Assembly: GCF_001421435.1 (NCBI RefSeq)
Contig: NZ_LMKA01000064.1
Span: 345-46,225 of the forward strand
Reading direction: 5' to 3'
From: Chryseobacterium sp. Leaf201
GTDB lineage: Bacteria > Bacteroidota > Bacteroidia > Flavobacteriales > Weeksellaceae
DNA: 45,881 bases
Part shown: positions 32,287 to 40,850 of the stretch, piece by piece
Layout of the letters: each line of letters opens with the position of its first letter
How positions within the stretch are numbered: the first letter of the stretch is position 1
Position numbers and translations under genes: made by a program
Notes under the pieces: generated by a model
Databases searched by the model: none
What the model saw: only the letters and a program-made list of their open reading frames with translations
What the model was told of the DNA's origin: nothing

Positions 32287-33360
32287 ATGACAGAAGATAA
32301 CGAAGATTTTTTAGAAGAAGGACTGCCGGAGCAGGACAGCATCGATGCGGTGGATATTGATGAGGAAAACAAAGGCCTGTATGAGCATCTCAATATGGTT
32401 GTTGATAAAAATCAGGAACCTTTGAGAATCGATAAATTTTTAATGATTTACCGTCAGAATTCTTCCAGAAATAAAATTTCACAAACCTGCAGGGCCGGGA
32501 ATGTCATTGTAAACGGGGCCGTGGTAAAACAGAACTACCGGGTAAAGCCGGGAGACCATGTTTCCGTGCTGCTGGCACACCCGCCGAGGGAAAATGTCAT
32601 TGTTCCGCAGAATATTCCCATTACCATTGTTTATGAAGATGATGATCTGATTGTGGTGGATAAGGATCCGGGCATGGTGGTGCATCCGGGATTCGGGAAC
32701 TGGGACGGTACTCTGGTAAATGCCCTGGCTTATCATTTCGAACAGAACGGGGCGAAATCCGATCTTGACAGGGTAGGACTGGTTCACAGGATTGATAAAG
32801 ACACGTCCGGGCTTCTGGTTATTGCCAAAAACGAATATGCCATGAGCTTTCTGGCCAGACAGTTCTTTGAACGGAAAACCAAAAGGCTGTACTGGGCTTT
32901 TGTCTGGGGCAATGTGCAGGAGGATGAAGGTACCATACAGGGCCATATCGGCCGTCACCCCAAGAACAGGATGCAGATGCATACCTATGCAGACGGAAGC
33001 CAGGGAAAGCATGCGGTAACGCATTATAAAGTTTTGGAAAGATTCAGGTACATGACCTGGGTGGAATGTAAACTGGAAACCGGAAGGACGCATCAGATCA
33101 GAGCGCACTTCAAACACATCGGGCATACTTTGTTTAATGATGAAAGATATGAAGGCCATACCCCTCTGCGCGGCGTGAATCTTCCTAAGTATAAGCAGTT
33201 TATAAAAAATGTTTTCGAAATTCTTCCAAGGCATGCGCTTCATGCCCATACTTTGGGATTCATACATCCGGCTACAAAGAAGGAATTATATTTTGAGAGC
33301 CCAATGCCGAAAGATATGGCGGATGCTGTAAAAAAATGGAGAAATTATTTAGAAAACTAA
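32287..33360 (+). CDS. RluA/RluD-family 23S rRNA pseudouridine synthase
   Basis: A 357-residue pseudouridine synthase. An acidic N-terminal leader of about 40 residues precedes an S4 RNA-binding domain (about 45-100, IDKFLMIYRQNSSRNKISQT; VIVNGAVVKQNYRVKPGD) and the catalytic domain with HRIDKDTSGLLVIAKNEYA, where Asp170 should be the catalytic aspartate. Further motifs are TKRLYWAFVWG and ETGRTHQIRAH. It is most like RluD, which modifies helix 69 of 23S rRNA, but target sites cannot be inferred from sequence. The PASTA gene and its terminator precede it. Confidence 0.9.
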   Translation: MTEDNEDFLEEGLPEQDSIDAVDIDEENKGLYEHLNMVVDKNQEPLRIDKFLMIYRQNSSRNKISQTCRAGNVIVNGAVVKQNYRVKPGDHVSVLLAHPPRENVIVPQNIPITIVYEDDDLIVVDKDPGMVVHPGFGNWDGTLVNALAYHFEQNGAKSDLDRVGLVHRIDKDTSGLLVIAKNEYAMSFLARQFFERKTKRLYWAFVWGNVQEDEGTIQGHIGRHPKNRMQMHTYADGSQGKHAVTHYKVLERFRYMTWVECKLETGRTHQIRAHFKHIGHTLFNDERYEGHTPLRGVNLPKYKQFIKNVFEILPRHALHAHTLGFIHPATKKELYFESPMPKDMADAVKKWRNYLEN

Positions 33361-33380
33361 AAATATATTGAGAATTTTTT

Positions 33381-33388
33381 TATATTTG
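33381..33388 (+). promoter_or_regulatory. -7 promoter element TATATTTG
   Basis: TAnnTTTG match 23 bases before the ATG of the PorP/SprF gene at 33412; it disfavours an upstream start at 33394. Confidence 0.7.
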
Positions 33389-33411
33389 TTGAATTGAAAT
33401 CAAGATTTGTT

Positions 33412-34362
33412 ATGAGAAAACTATATGCTATCGTATGTTTAGCTCTTTTGTCAAATGCATACAAAGCACAGGAAACATTACCCTACTATCAGCAATATCT
33501 TTTAGATGGTGAGTTTCTGTTCAACCCAGCACAGTACGGAAAGACAGACTATGTGCAACTCAATCTTAACTATCAGCAGCAATTTTCGAAGTTCAGTGAA
33601 TCTCCCAATGTACAATCGGTTGGGTTTAACGCGAACATCTTTGATAGAGTAGGAGCAGGTATCTCTGTGTTCAGGGACAGCAACGGTCCCATTTCCGCAG
33701 GCGGAATTACAGCTGGGGCATCATATTTTATTCCTCTTAGCAGCGAAGGAGACCGAAAAGACCAGTTCTCTTTCGGTACCAGTGTGAATTTCTATAACAT
33801 GAATTTTGATTATTCAAAAATTAACACCCAGGATGCTTCAGACCCTTTATTGCAGGGAAGCGAGAGCAACATCTTCATGGCATATGCCAACTTTGGGGTA
33901 GCTGCTACCTACAGGGATATCTTTGCAGGGGTTTCGGTTAACGATATTGCCCTTACCAATGATGAAGCGATTGTGAACGGACGTGAGCCTTCGCCAATCA
34001 AATTCTTCTTAAACCTTGGATATGACTGGCATGTAGGCGATAACATCTATTTTACGCCTTCCGCTCTAATCAACCTTAATACCAACTCTACAAGAACCAT
34101 CGATTATAACTTAATGGGTACGTTCTTTAATGATATCAATTCATTCTCTTTCGGGGTAAGCTACAGATCAGTTCAGAACAGATTTGACAGCCAGCAGCTG
34201 CAGATTGCACCGGTAGTGAAAGTAAGATTCAACAAATTTATGATCGGGGCTACCTATAACCTTGGGTTGTCTGATATCCAGGAATATGGAGGAAACAGCT
34301 TCATGATCGGATTAGGATATAACTTTGATAACTTCATTAATCACAGAGGGTATAGATATTAA
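33412..34362 (+). CDS. PorP/SprF-family outer-membrane protein
   Basis: A 316-residue protein from the ATG at 33412: signal peptide MRKLYAIVCLALLSNAYKAQ, then the PorP/SprF hallmark QQYLLDGEFLFNPAQYG and a series of amphipathic beta-strands ending FMIGLGYNFDN. PorP/SprF proteins are 14-16-strand outer-membrane barrels that anchor type IX-secreted adhesins, usually next to the adhesin gene they serve. Here no large adhesin gene is adjacent, so its partner is not visible. Transcribed alone from the promoter at 33381. Confidence 0.9.
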   Translation: MRKLYAIVCLALLSNAYKAQETLPYYQQYLLDGEFLFNPAQYGKTDYVQLNLNYQQQFSKFSESPNVQSVGFNANIFDRVGAGISVFRDSNGPISAGGITAGASYFIPLSSEGDRKDQFSFGTSVNFYNMNFDYSKINTQDASDPLLQGSESNIFMAYANFGVAATYRDIFAGVSVNDIALTNDEAIVNGREPSPIKFFLNLGYDWHVGDNIYFTPSALINLNTNSTRTIDYNLMGTFFNDINSFSFGVSYRSVQNRFDSQQLQIAPVVKVRFNKFMIGATYNLGLSDIQEYGGNSFMIGLGYNFDNFINHRGYRY

Positions 34363-34385
34363 TCAATTTAAATTAAATACATTTG

Positions 34386-34411
34386 AGCTCTGAATTTTCA
34401 GGGCTTTTTTT
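34386..34411 (+). terminator. Intrinsic terminator after PorP/SprF gene
   Basis: AGCTCTGAA at 34386-34394 pairs with TTCAGGGCT at 34397-34405 (one T-G pair), followed by T7; it abuts the hemW start. Confidence 0.75.
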
Positions 34412-35536
34412 ATGATCTATATTCACATTCCGTTTTGTAAACAAAAGTGCAGCTACTGTAATTTCCATTTTTCAACATCTTTAAATTTCAAGGATGAGAT
34501 GCTGGCTGCTATGAGAAAAGAAATATTTCTGCGGAAAGACGAGCTGCAGAACAAAAATTTACAGTCTTTATACTTCGGCGGCGGAACCCCGTCTATCCTT
34601 TCAGCAGATGAAATTAAGCGTTTGGTTGATGAGGTGCTGCACCATTTCAGCTTTGATAAAGATATTGAAATCACACTGGAGGCAAATCCGGATGATCTGG
34701 ACGGCAGTTTTCTGAAAGGACTGGCAGATTCTCCTGTAAACCGGCTTTCCATCGGGACCCAGAGTTTTTTTGACCAGGACCTGAAACTCATGAACCGTGC
34801 CCATAATGCTTCCGAAGCCGAAGGATCGATCAAAAGGGCCCAGGATTTTGGCTTTGAAAATATAAGTATTGACCTGATTTACGGTTCCCCGACTTCCAAT
34901 ATGGAAATGTGGAAAGAAAACCTGAATAAAACCATTGCTCTTGAAGTACCGCATATTTCCTCTTATGCCCTGACGGTAGAACCCAAAACAGCCCTGGAAA
35001 ACTGGATTTCAAAAGGAAAAGTAATGAGCCCGAAAGAAGATGAACAGAATAAAGAGTTTTATTACCTGTCAGACTTCCTGAAAGACAACGGATTTGAACA
35101 CTATGAAGTTTCAAATTTCGCACGTCCCGGGTTTCATTCAAGGCACAATGCGTCTTACTGGAAATACAGGGAGTACCTGGGCGTCGGCCCGTCTGCACAT
35201 TCGTACAACGGTTCTGATGTCAGGAGCTGGAATATAGCCAACAATCAGCAGTACATAAAGAAAATAAGTTCCGGTGTCTTAGCCAAAGAAGAGGAAATTC
35301 TTTCCCGGGAAGACCAGTTCAATGAAATGATCATGATCGGCTTAAGGACAATCTGGGGCGTAGATCTGGAAAACCTGAAAGATAAATTCGATGACCGCAT
35401 TTTCGAGCATTTCCAGAATGAAATAAAGCACAAGCTGGAAGACGGAATTCTGACGATTGAAAATAGTCATCTTAAAATTCCTGAAAAACACTGGTTTATG
35501 GCAGACGGCATTGCTTCGGACCTGTTTATGGTCTGA
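34412..35536 (+). CDS. hemW: Radical SAM heme chaperone HemW
   Basis: A 374-residue radical SAM protein. The iron-sulfur motif is Cys9-xxx-Cys13-xx-Cys16 (HIPFCKQKCSYC), followed by SLYFGGGTPSIL, EANPDDL and NRLSIGTQSF, all typical of HemW rather than HemN (which has an extra N-terminal helix). HemW delivers heme to respiratory enzymes. It is cytoplasmic or membrane-associated. The start lies directly beyond the terminator at 34386-34411, leaving almost no leader. Confidence 0.93.
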   Translation: MIYIHIPFCKQKCSYCNFHFSTSLNFKDEMLAAMRKEIFLRKDELQNKNLQSLYFGGGTPSILSADEIKRLVDEVLHHFSFDKDIEITLEANPDDLDGSFLKGLADSPVNRLSIGTQSFFDQDLKLMNRAHNASEAEGSIKRAQDFGFENISIDLIYGSPTSNMEMWKENLNKTIALEVPHISSYALTVEPKTALENWISKGKVMSPKEDEQNKEFYYLSDFLKDNGFEHYEVSNFARPGFHSRHNASYWKYREYLGVGPSAHSYNGSDVRSWNIANNQQYIKKISSGVLAKEEEILSREDQFNEMIMIGLRTIWGVDLENLKDKFDDRIFEHFQNEIKHKLEDGILTIENSHLKIPEKHWFMADGIASDLFMV

Positions 35537-35572
35537 TCATTTCAGATATGCAGCATTGTATGATAAATTCCT

Positions 35573-35580
35573 TATTTTTG
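35573..35580 (+). promoter_or_regulatory. -7 promoter element TATTTTTG of murI
   Basis: TAnnTTTG match 20 bases before the TTG start codon of murI. Confidence 0.65.
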
Positions 35581-35600
35581 TATAAAATTCCAGCTTCATT

Positions 35601-36431
35601 TTGAAAACTAAAAAACAGAATTATTCGCATCTTTCCCCCAATCAGCCGATCGGGATTTTTGACAGCGGGGTAGGAGGCTTAACGGTGGCCAAAGAAATCA
35701 AAAGGCTGCTTCCGAACGAAGACCTGATTTATTTCGGGGATACGAAACATTTGCCTTACGGGGAAAAATCTAAAGAAGCCATCATAGAATATTCTACAAA
35801 AATTACCAATTTTCTGCTGAGCCAGAACTGTAAGGCCATTGTTATTGCCTGCAATACAGCCACGGCCAACGCTCTGAATGAAGTCATGGAATCCGTTGCA
35901 GGAAAAGTCCCGGTGATTGATGTTATCAACCCGGTTGCAGAAAAGGTATCCTACGAAATCCACAACAATGTGGGTGTGATTGCCACCAAGGCAACCGTAA
36001 ATTCCGGCCTGTATAAAAAAAGCATCAAGAAGCATAATAAATGGATCCGGGTGGATGAACTGGCAACACCGCTGCTGGTTCCTGCCATTGAAGAAGGTTT
36101 TAAAAACCATCCGATTACCCATGCGATCATTTACAATTACCTCAGCAACAGCAAGCTGAAAAATATTGAAACGCTGATTTTGGGATGTACCCACTATCCG
36201 CTATTAATCGAAGAAATAAAACAGTATTACGGAAACCGTGTAAGAGTAATCGATTCCCCGAATATTGTAGCCAACCACCTGCAGATCATCCTGGATAAAT
36301 ACCACCTGCTGCAGACGGCCAACCCAAAGCCGAATTATCATTTCTATCTCTCTGATATCACAAAGAATTTTGAAAAAATATCGAAGAAGTTCTTCGGGAA
36401 AACCATTGATCTGGAGTTAAAGGTTTTATAA
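35601..36431 (+). CDS. murI: Glutamate racemase
   Basis: Interconverts L- and D-glutamate for peptidoglycan. The 276 residues show the two catalytic cysteines Cys84 (IACNTATANAL) and Cys196 (LGCTHYPLL), and Asp21 in GIFDSGVGGLTV. The start is TTG at 35601: no ATG or GTG lies between the promoter element at 35573 and the conserved IGIFDSG, so TTG with 16 leader codons is the best choice. Position after hemW is not clearly operonic. Confidence 0.93.
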   Translation: MKTKKQNYSHLSPNQPIGIFDSGVGGLTVAKEIKRLLPNEDLIYFGDTKHLPYGEKSKEAIIEYSTKITNFLLSQNCKAIVIACNTATANALNEVMESVAGKVPVIDVINPVAEKVSYEIHNNVGVIATKATVNSGLYKKSIKKHNKWIRVDELATPLLVPAIEEGFKNHPITHAIIYNYLSNSKLKNIETLILGCTHYPLLIEEIKQYYGNRVRVIDSPNIVANHLQIILDKYHLLQTANPKPNYHFYLSDITKNFEKISKKFFGKTIDLELKVL

Positions 36432-36504
36432 AAGAAGCACTCCCTGCAATCTGAAGTATCTTTTGCTCCTTCTAAAGCTAAAATAAAAACTGAAATAAGA
36501 GCTC

Positions 36505-36536
36505 AAAAAAAATAATCAGGAAATTTCCTGATTATT
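36505..36536. terminator. Hairpin terminator covering the rsmD stop codon
   Basis: AATAATCAGGAAA (36511-36523) is repeated inverted at 36524-36536. The rsmD stop at 36532-36534 is inside the right arm. On the minus strand a T tract follows, making it the rsmD terminator; it could also stop murI readthrough. Confidence 0.85.
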
Positions 36537-37113
36537 CTTCTGTTGTTTCTATGCTGCTCTCTTCATTAGGCCTGTAAAAGCTGAAGCTTACATTGCCGTA
36601 TTTCCGGGTATCCGTTAAATTCGGATGGTCCAGTTTCATCCGGCTCTGATGTTCTATAATCAGGACTCCGTTTTCCTTCAGGTATTTATTTTTCAGAACC
36701 AGGGAAATCAGTTCCTGGTACTTTTTCTCTTCCGTTTCAAAAGGCGCATCCGAAAATACAATTTCAAAGGACTTTTTATTTCTGAATTTTTTAAGCCAGT
36801 CGAATACATCGCCACGCTGGACGCTCACCTGTAAACTGAACCCAAGTTCAGAAGCGGTGGAATTTAAAAATGACGTATGTTTCGGATTCATTTCAACCGA
36901 AGTGATGTCCTGGGTGCCCCGGGAAGCAAATTCAAAGCTGATCGAACCGATTCCTGCAAACAGATCCAGTACAGCAACCGACTGCATGTCATACGTGTTC
37001 TCCAAAATACTGAAGAGTGCTTCTTTGGCAAAATCCGTTGTAGGCCTTACATCAAAATGTCTTGGGGCGGCTATTTTCTTGGCTTTCCATTTGCCTGCTA
37101 TAATTCTGTACAT
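36532..37113 (-). CDS. rsmD: 16S rRNA guanine-966 N2-methyltransferase, RsmD
   Basis: A 193-residue class I SAM-dependent methyltransferase. It begins with the RsmD pattern MYRIIAGKWKAKKIAAP and VRPTTDFAKEALFSIL; motif I is LDLFAGIGSISFEFASRG (about 49-66), and the catalytic motif reads SDAPFE at about 121-126, in place of the usual DPPF/Y. It methylates G966 of 16S rRNA in E. coli. DUF3822 precedes it by 72 bases on the same strand, probably one transcript. The Ala in place of the first Pro deserves note but may be common in this lineage. Confidence 0.9.
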   Translation of the reverse strand: MYRIIAGKWKAKKIAAPRHFDVRPTTDFAKEALFSILENTYDMQSVAVLDLFAGIGSISFEFASRGTQDITSVEMNPKHTSFLNSTASELGFSLQVSVQRGDVFDWLKKFRNKKSFEIVFSDAPFETEEKKYQELISLVLKNKYLKENGVLIIEHQSRMKLDHPNLTDTRKYGNVSFSFYRPNEESSIETTEE

Positions 37114-37185
37114 ATTGGTTAAATTTGGGATAGGTATAATGGCAGCCGGGAATTGAAAAACAAGTCCTGTTCCGCAGCCTGTAAC

Positions 37186-37902
37186 CTAATTAAGGATAAA
37201 GTTTTTGGTTGGAATATTATCCGATACAATTTTCAGGTTCTTCACAAATTTCTGAAGCTCTGAAATAAAAGTCTCGTTCTCAGTGGTCTCCCCGTACACA
37301 AAGAAATGGGTTTCATTAATCCCGAAACCGATCTTGCTTAAGGTGAACATCACGAAATACAGAAAATCTACCTCCGAACTCACATCCAGATTATTGTAGA
37401 GAATGATCTTTTTATGGTCTATCGCAAAAAACTCGCACTGGTTATGGTAAAGATTGATGTGGATTTCCTTATTATTTTTATTGCTGATGGAATTTAAAAA
37501 CTTCTCACCCGAAAAATTAAAATTCACGGGCAATGCCAAGTCTTTGATTTTCTTATACAGGCTTTTCGGGAAAGTATAATAAAACTGGACTTTGAATTTT
37601 TCATTGATCGAAAGCATCAGTTCCTCTTTTTCCTTGTCCACGGGCGCATTGTAGGCAATAAGCTCAAAACCCGTTTCATGCTGAGAGAATCCTTCAGGCA
37701 TCAGGGTAAAATGGTTCAGTGCGGAAACCACATAAATTTCATCGAATCTCTGTCTGATCAGCATTTCGTCTAGCTGGTCGGCAATAAAGTTTTCCGGAGA
37801 ATCCTCATCTACGAAATAAGATTTCTCTTCCACAATGCTTTTGTTTTTCGCAATCTGGCAGATCAACCCGTCTTTGATAAAAAGTAAATTAAGTACGTTC
37901 AT
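37186..37902 (-). CDS. DUF3822 family protein
   Basis: A 238-residue protein recognised as DUF3822, a family mostly confined to Bacteroidota and typically next to rsmD, as here. It starts MNVLNLLFIKDGLICQIAKN; the fold is unproven but the pattern LLFIKDGLICQIA and HINLYHNQCEFFAIDHKKII resembles actin-like ATPase strand pairs. It has no signal peptide. The function is unknown; a tie with rRNA methylation is suggested only by position. Confidence 0.82.
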   Translation of the reverse strand: MNVLNLLFIKDGLICQIAKNKSIVEEKSYFVDEDSPENFIADQLDEMLIRQRFDEIYVVSALNHFTLMPEGFSQHETGFELIAYNAPVDKEKEELMLSINEKFKVQFYYTFPKSLYKKIKDLALPVNFNFSGEKFLNSISNKNNKEIHINLYHNQCEFFAIDHKKIILYNNLDVSSEVDFLYFVMFTLSKIGFGINETHFFVYGETTENETFISELQKFVKNLKIVSDNIPTKNFILN

Positions 37903-37915
37903 ATTCCAATTCCTG

Positions 37916-37923
37916 CAAATTTA
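37916..37923 (-). promoter_or_regulatory. -7 promoter element TAAATTTG of DUF3822-rsmD
   Basis: TAnnTTTG match on the minus strand 13 bases before the DUF3822 ATG; it overlaps the stop codon of the Smr gene. Confidence 0.6.
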
Positions 37924-38418
37924 GTGAAATTCTACCATTACTACACCTGATTGATGGTGAAGTATTTCCTTATTGTAAAAATCCAGATTCGTCTGGCTTT
38001 CCAGTACGTCCCAAACCAGCCGCTGTAAAACGCCGTCCCCGATTCCATGGACAATTTCCAGCCTCTTCAGGTGGTTCTTCCGGCAGAATGAAATTACTTC
38101 CAACAGCTTTTCTTTCTGAATAAAAAGTCTTTCAAAACTGTCATAATCGTGCGGATTTTTAACCAGGTTATGAAAATGAAGATCCAGAACCAATAGGTTT
38201 TTATGATGTTTTTTAGAAACGGCTTTTTTCGGTTCTGCTTTTTTTATAACTTTAATATTTTCATATAAATCAGCATTTTTAGGAACCAATTTCTCTTTTG
38301 GATATTGATAGGTAAATCCATATTCATCTTTAAAAACTACAATATTCCCGTTCACGGAAGTAACTACTCCGCTCAAATCCTCATCTACTACAGAAACGGT
38401 ATCCCCGATTTTCATCAT
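37921..38418 (-). CDS. Smr-domain protein
   Basis: A 165-residue protein. The N-terminal 60 residues form a small beta-barrel-like region (IGDTVSVVDEDLSGVVTSVN; YQYPKEKLVPK). A Lys-rich linker leads to a MutS2-type Smr domain: LLVLDLHFHNLV, a long helix, then RLEIVHGIGDGVL and GVVMVEFH. Smr domains are nucleases or RNA-binding modules; the LDxHF and HGxGxG motifs that mark active members are present. MutS2 ATPase parts are absent. The start may be either of the two leading ATGs. Confidence 0.88.
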   Translation of the reverse strand: MMKIGDTVSVVDEDLSGVVTSVNGNIVVFKDEYGFTYQYPKEKLVPKNADLYENIKVIKKAEPKKAVSKKHHKNLLVLDLHFHNLVKNPHDYDSFERLFIQKEKLLEVISFCRKNHLKRLEIVHGIGDGVLQRLVWDVLESQTNLDFYNKEILHHQSGVVMVEFH

Positions 38419-38435
38419 TTATTAATTCATTTTTT

Positions 38436-38528
38436 TTAGAAGCTGTTCCCGCTATCCACTTTTACTCCTCGCGCCGGGCTTTTCCTGCTGCCTGCTGCGG
38501 GGTAACCGTTGCTATCGTGGCTAGGGTT
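38436..38528 (+). repeat. 94-bp dispersed repeat, copy B
   Basis: Begins TTAGAAGCTGTT and ends GGCTAGGGTT, sharing the core GCGGGGTAACCGTTGCTATC with copy A at 12327-12420 in the same orientation. It sits 17 bases upstream of the Smr gene start, in the gap after the YfcE-type gene. Confidence 0.85.
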
Positions 38529-38637
38529 TCAGTCATAAATTTAAGCCTCGGCAAAATTCAACGCTACATCAGTAGCTGCCTGGTCATCCTAAAAAAGCAG
38601 AGATATCAGACTACCAAAGGCCAGACTTTTTGCTTTA

Positions 38638-39132
38638 TTATTTCGGACCCAGCTCAATTACTTCAAGATCTTTAATCTCCGTATCATCAATCACAAACCG
38701 CATCATGGTCCTCATTTTGTGCCATCCCTGTTTTCCGCAGGCTCCCGGGTTCAGGTGCAGCAGATTGTTTTTTTGGTCAAACATCACTTTCAGGATATGC
38801 GAATGCCCGGAAATAAAAAGTTTCGGCGCTTTTCCGGCAATCTCTTCTTTGGCCAGCGGAGTGTATTTTCCGGGATAACCTCCGATATGGATCATTAAAA
38901 CTTCTACATTCTCGCAGAAAAAACGGTTCACTTCAGGAAACTCAGACCGGATTTTTGCATTGTCAATATTGCCGTAAACCCCTTTCAGAGGCTTTATTTT
39001 TTCAAGCTGTTCAATCACTTCCATGCTCCCGAAATCCCCGCCGTGCCAGATCTCATCGGCCTGACGTGCATAATCGATAATGCGGTCGTCAATATAAGAG
39101 TGAGAATCAGAAAGGAGCAGGATTTTAGTCAT
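38638..39132 (-). CDS. YfcE/MJ0936-type metallophosphoesterase
   Basis: A 164-residue calcineurin-like phosphoesterase. Metal-binding motifs are all visible: LLLSDSHSY (Asp9, His11), IWHGGDFGS, GVYGNIDN, IHIGGYPG and ISGHSHILKV. The small size fits the YfcE family, which hydrolyses phosphodiesters in vitro. The natural substrate is unknown. The start at 39132 (MTKILLLSDSH) is supported by the promoter element at 39153, which lies within the longer reading. Confidence 0.92.
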   Translation of the reverse strand: MTKILLLSDSHSYIDDRIIDYARQADEIWHGGDFGSMEVIEQLEKIKPLKGVYGNIDNAKIRSEFPEVNRFFCENVEVLMIHIGGYPGKYTPLAKEEIAGKAPKLFISGHSHILKVMFDQKNNLLHLNPGACGKQGWHKMRTMMRFVIDDTEIKDLEVIELGPK

Positions 39133-39152
39133 GATAACTTTTTTAGGCTTTG

Positions 39153-39160
39153 CAAATATA
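39153..39160 (-). promoter_or_regulatory. -7 promoter element TATATTTG of yfcE-like gene
   Basis: TAnnTTTG match on the minus strand, 20 bases before the ATG at 39132. Confidence 0.65.
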
Positions 39161-39188
39161 AACAAGCTTTATTAAAAATGTTATTTAT

Positions 39189-39196
39189 TACATTTG
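39189..39196 (+). promoter_or_regulatory. -7 promoter element TACATTTG
   Basis: TAnnTTTG match 16 bases before the ATG at 39213; divergent with the element at 39153. Confidence 0.65.
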
Positions 39197-39212
39197 GAGA
39201 AAATTAAAAAAA

Positions 39213-40757
39213 ATGAAGCAGAAACTTTCTTTTTTCCTTTTACTTCTGGCAGCAGGGATCTTCAATGCACAGGTAGAGGAAAAAAAGCTCGATGAATTAA
39301 TCCGGAATACTTTAAAGACTTTCGACGTTCCGGGAATGTCCGTCGGGGTTATCAAAGACGGAAAAGTTATTTATTCAAAAGGTTTCGGGGTACGTTCTCT
39401 CGCAACGAATCAACCGATGGATGATCAGACCCTGGTGGGGATCGCCTCCAATTCCAAAGGGTTTACCTGCACTGCACTGGCGATTCTGGCAGATGAAGGG
39501 AAACTGAATTGGGACGATCGGGTTTCAAAATACATCCCGGAATTCCAGATGTACGACCCTTATGTTTCCCAGAATGTAACCATCAAAGATTTGGTAACGC
39601 ACCGCGCCGGATTAGGATTGGGGCAGGGAGACCTGATGTTCTTCCCCGAAGGCGGAAACTTAACCGTTAATGAAATTGTTCACAACGTACGGTATCTGAA
39701 GCCTGAAAACCCTTTCAGGACTACACTGGATTATAACAATATCATGTTTATTGTGGCCGGTGAAGTTATCCACAGGGTTTCCGGGTTAAGCTGGGCAGAA
39801 TTTATCGAACAGAGAATTATGAAACCTGTGGGAATGGCCTCAAGTTTCGGGAGCTACAGCAGGGCAAAAGCAGCAGTCAATAAAATTGATGCCCATGCAC
39901 CGGTAAACGGGAAAGCCATTGCCGTTCCCCACGACTGGAATGAGACAGCCAATGCAGCCGGAGGAATTATGAGCAATATTAAAGACATGACACTCTGGGC
40001 AGAATGCCTGTTGAATAATTTTACCACAAAAGACGGTAAAAAATTAGTTTCAGATAAAAATGTCCAGCAGTTGTGGAGCTTACAGATCCCAGGCGGGGTA
40101 GCGGCAAAGAATCCATACGACACGAGCTTCTACGGATATGGCATGGGCTGGTTTTTAAGTGACGTGAAAGGCCATAAGCAGGTTCAGCACACAGGAGGAC
40201 TGATCGGGACAGTAACTCAGTTTACGCTGATTCCTGATATGAAACTGGGAATTGTAGTCCTGACCAATCAGCAGTCGGGGGCAGCCTTTAACACCGTGAC
40301 AAATACCGTAAAGGATTCTTATCTTGGTGTGGCAGACAGAAACTGGCTGAAAACCTATGGTGACAGAATGAAAAAAACAGAAGAGGTTTTTGATAAGCAG
40401 AAGAAAGAAGCATTCGCAAAATCGGAAGCCTTCAGAAAAGAAAAAAACCTTCAGCCAAAAGCGGAACAGTTTGCAGGAACGTATACCGACAGATGGTTCG
40501 GCGATGTGGAAATTATGCAGCAGGGAAATACCTACAGGATTTCATGCAAAAACTCTCCGAGATTAAAAGGCGAACTGCTGCCATTTTCCGGCAATTCATT
40601 TATTATCAGATGGGATGACAGAAGCTACGATGCCGATGCCTATATCATTTTTGATTATGATGAAACAGGAAAAGCACAGTCGGCCAGGCTAAAGCCCATT
40701 TCAGATATCACGGATTTCAGTTTTGATTTTGAAGACCTTGATTTAAGAAGGAAATAA
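39213..40757 (+). CDS. Class C beta-lactamase-like serine hydrolase with DUF3471
   Basis: A 514-residue secreted penicillin-binding-fold serine hydrolase. It has a signal peptide (ending AGIFNAQ), catalytic Ser79-x-x-Lys82 (ASNSKGFT), Tyr174-x-Asn176 (LDYNNIM) and the third motif His326-Thr-Gly (VQHTGGLIG). The His in place of Lys in KTG is common in esterase or peptidase relatives of AmpC, so it may not be a true beta-lactamase. The C-terminal about 110 residues (from EQFAGTYTDRWFG) form a DUF3471-like lipocalin-type domain. It should work in the periplasm; the substrate is unknown. Confidence 0.9.
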   Translation: MKQKLSFFLLLLAAGIFNAQVEEKKLDELIRNTLKTFDVPGMSVGVIKDGKVIYSKGFGVRSLATNQPMDDQTLVGIASNSKGFTCTALAILADEGKLNWDDRVSKYIPEFQMYDPYVSQNVTIKDLVTHRAGLGLGQGDLMFFPEGGNLTVNEIVHNVRYLKPENPFRTTLDYNNIMFIVAGEVIHRVSGLSWAEFIEQRIMKPVGMASSFGSYSRAKAAVNKIDAHAPVNGKAIAVPHDWNETANAAGGIMSNIKDMTLWAECLLNNFTTKDGKKLVSDKNVQQLWSLQIPGGVAAKNPYDTSFYGYGMGWFLSDVKGHKQVQHTGGLIGTVTQFTLIPDMKLGIVVLTNQQSGAAFNTVTNTVKDSYLGVADRNWLKTYGDRMKKTEEVFDKQKKEAFAKSEAFRKEKNLQPKAEQFAGTYTDRWFGDVEIMQQGNTYRISCKNSPRLKGELLPFSGNSFIIRWDDRSYDADAYIIFDYDETGKAQSARLKPISDITDFSFDFEDLDLRRK

Positions 40758-40793
40758 TTCTGAAACTGAAGCGAATCAATTAATAGACAATAA

Positions 40794-40813
40794 AATCACT
40801 GGATTCAGTGATT
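40794..40813 (+). terminator. Hairpin after serine hydrolase
   Basis: AATCACTG at 40794-40801 pairs with CAGTGATT at 40806-40813; the following T-run is weak, so termination is uncertain here. Confidence 0.5.
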
Positions 40814-40823
40814 ATTCAATACA

Positions 40824-40850
40824 GGTGGGCGAAAGCCCATCTTTTGTTTT
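40824..40850 (+). terminator. GAAA-loop terminator after serine hydrolase
   Basis: GGTGGGC, GAAA tetraloop, GCCCATC at 40824-40841 followed by TTTTGTTTT. Second hairpin in tandem after the one at 40794. Confidence 0.8.

Noticed and set aside
37120..37127. TAAATTTG box on the plus strand next to rsmD
   Set aside because: It points away from rsmD and no plus-strand gene follows; probably chance in AT-rich DNA.
39213..40757. Acquired beta-lactamase resistance gene
   Set aside because: The third motif is HTG and a DUF3471-like domain is attached, features of chromosomal esterase or peptidase relatives rather than of acquired resistance enzymes.
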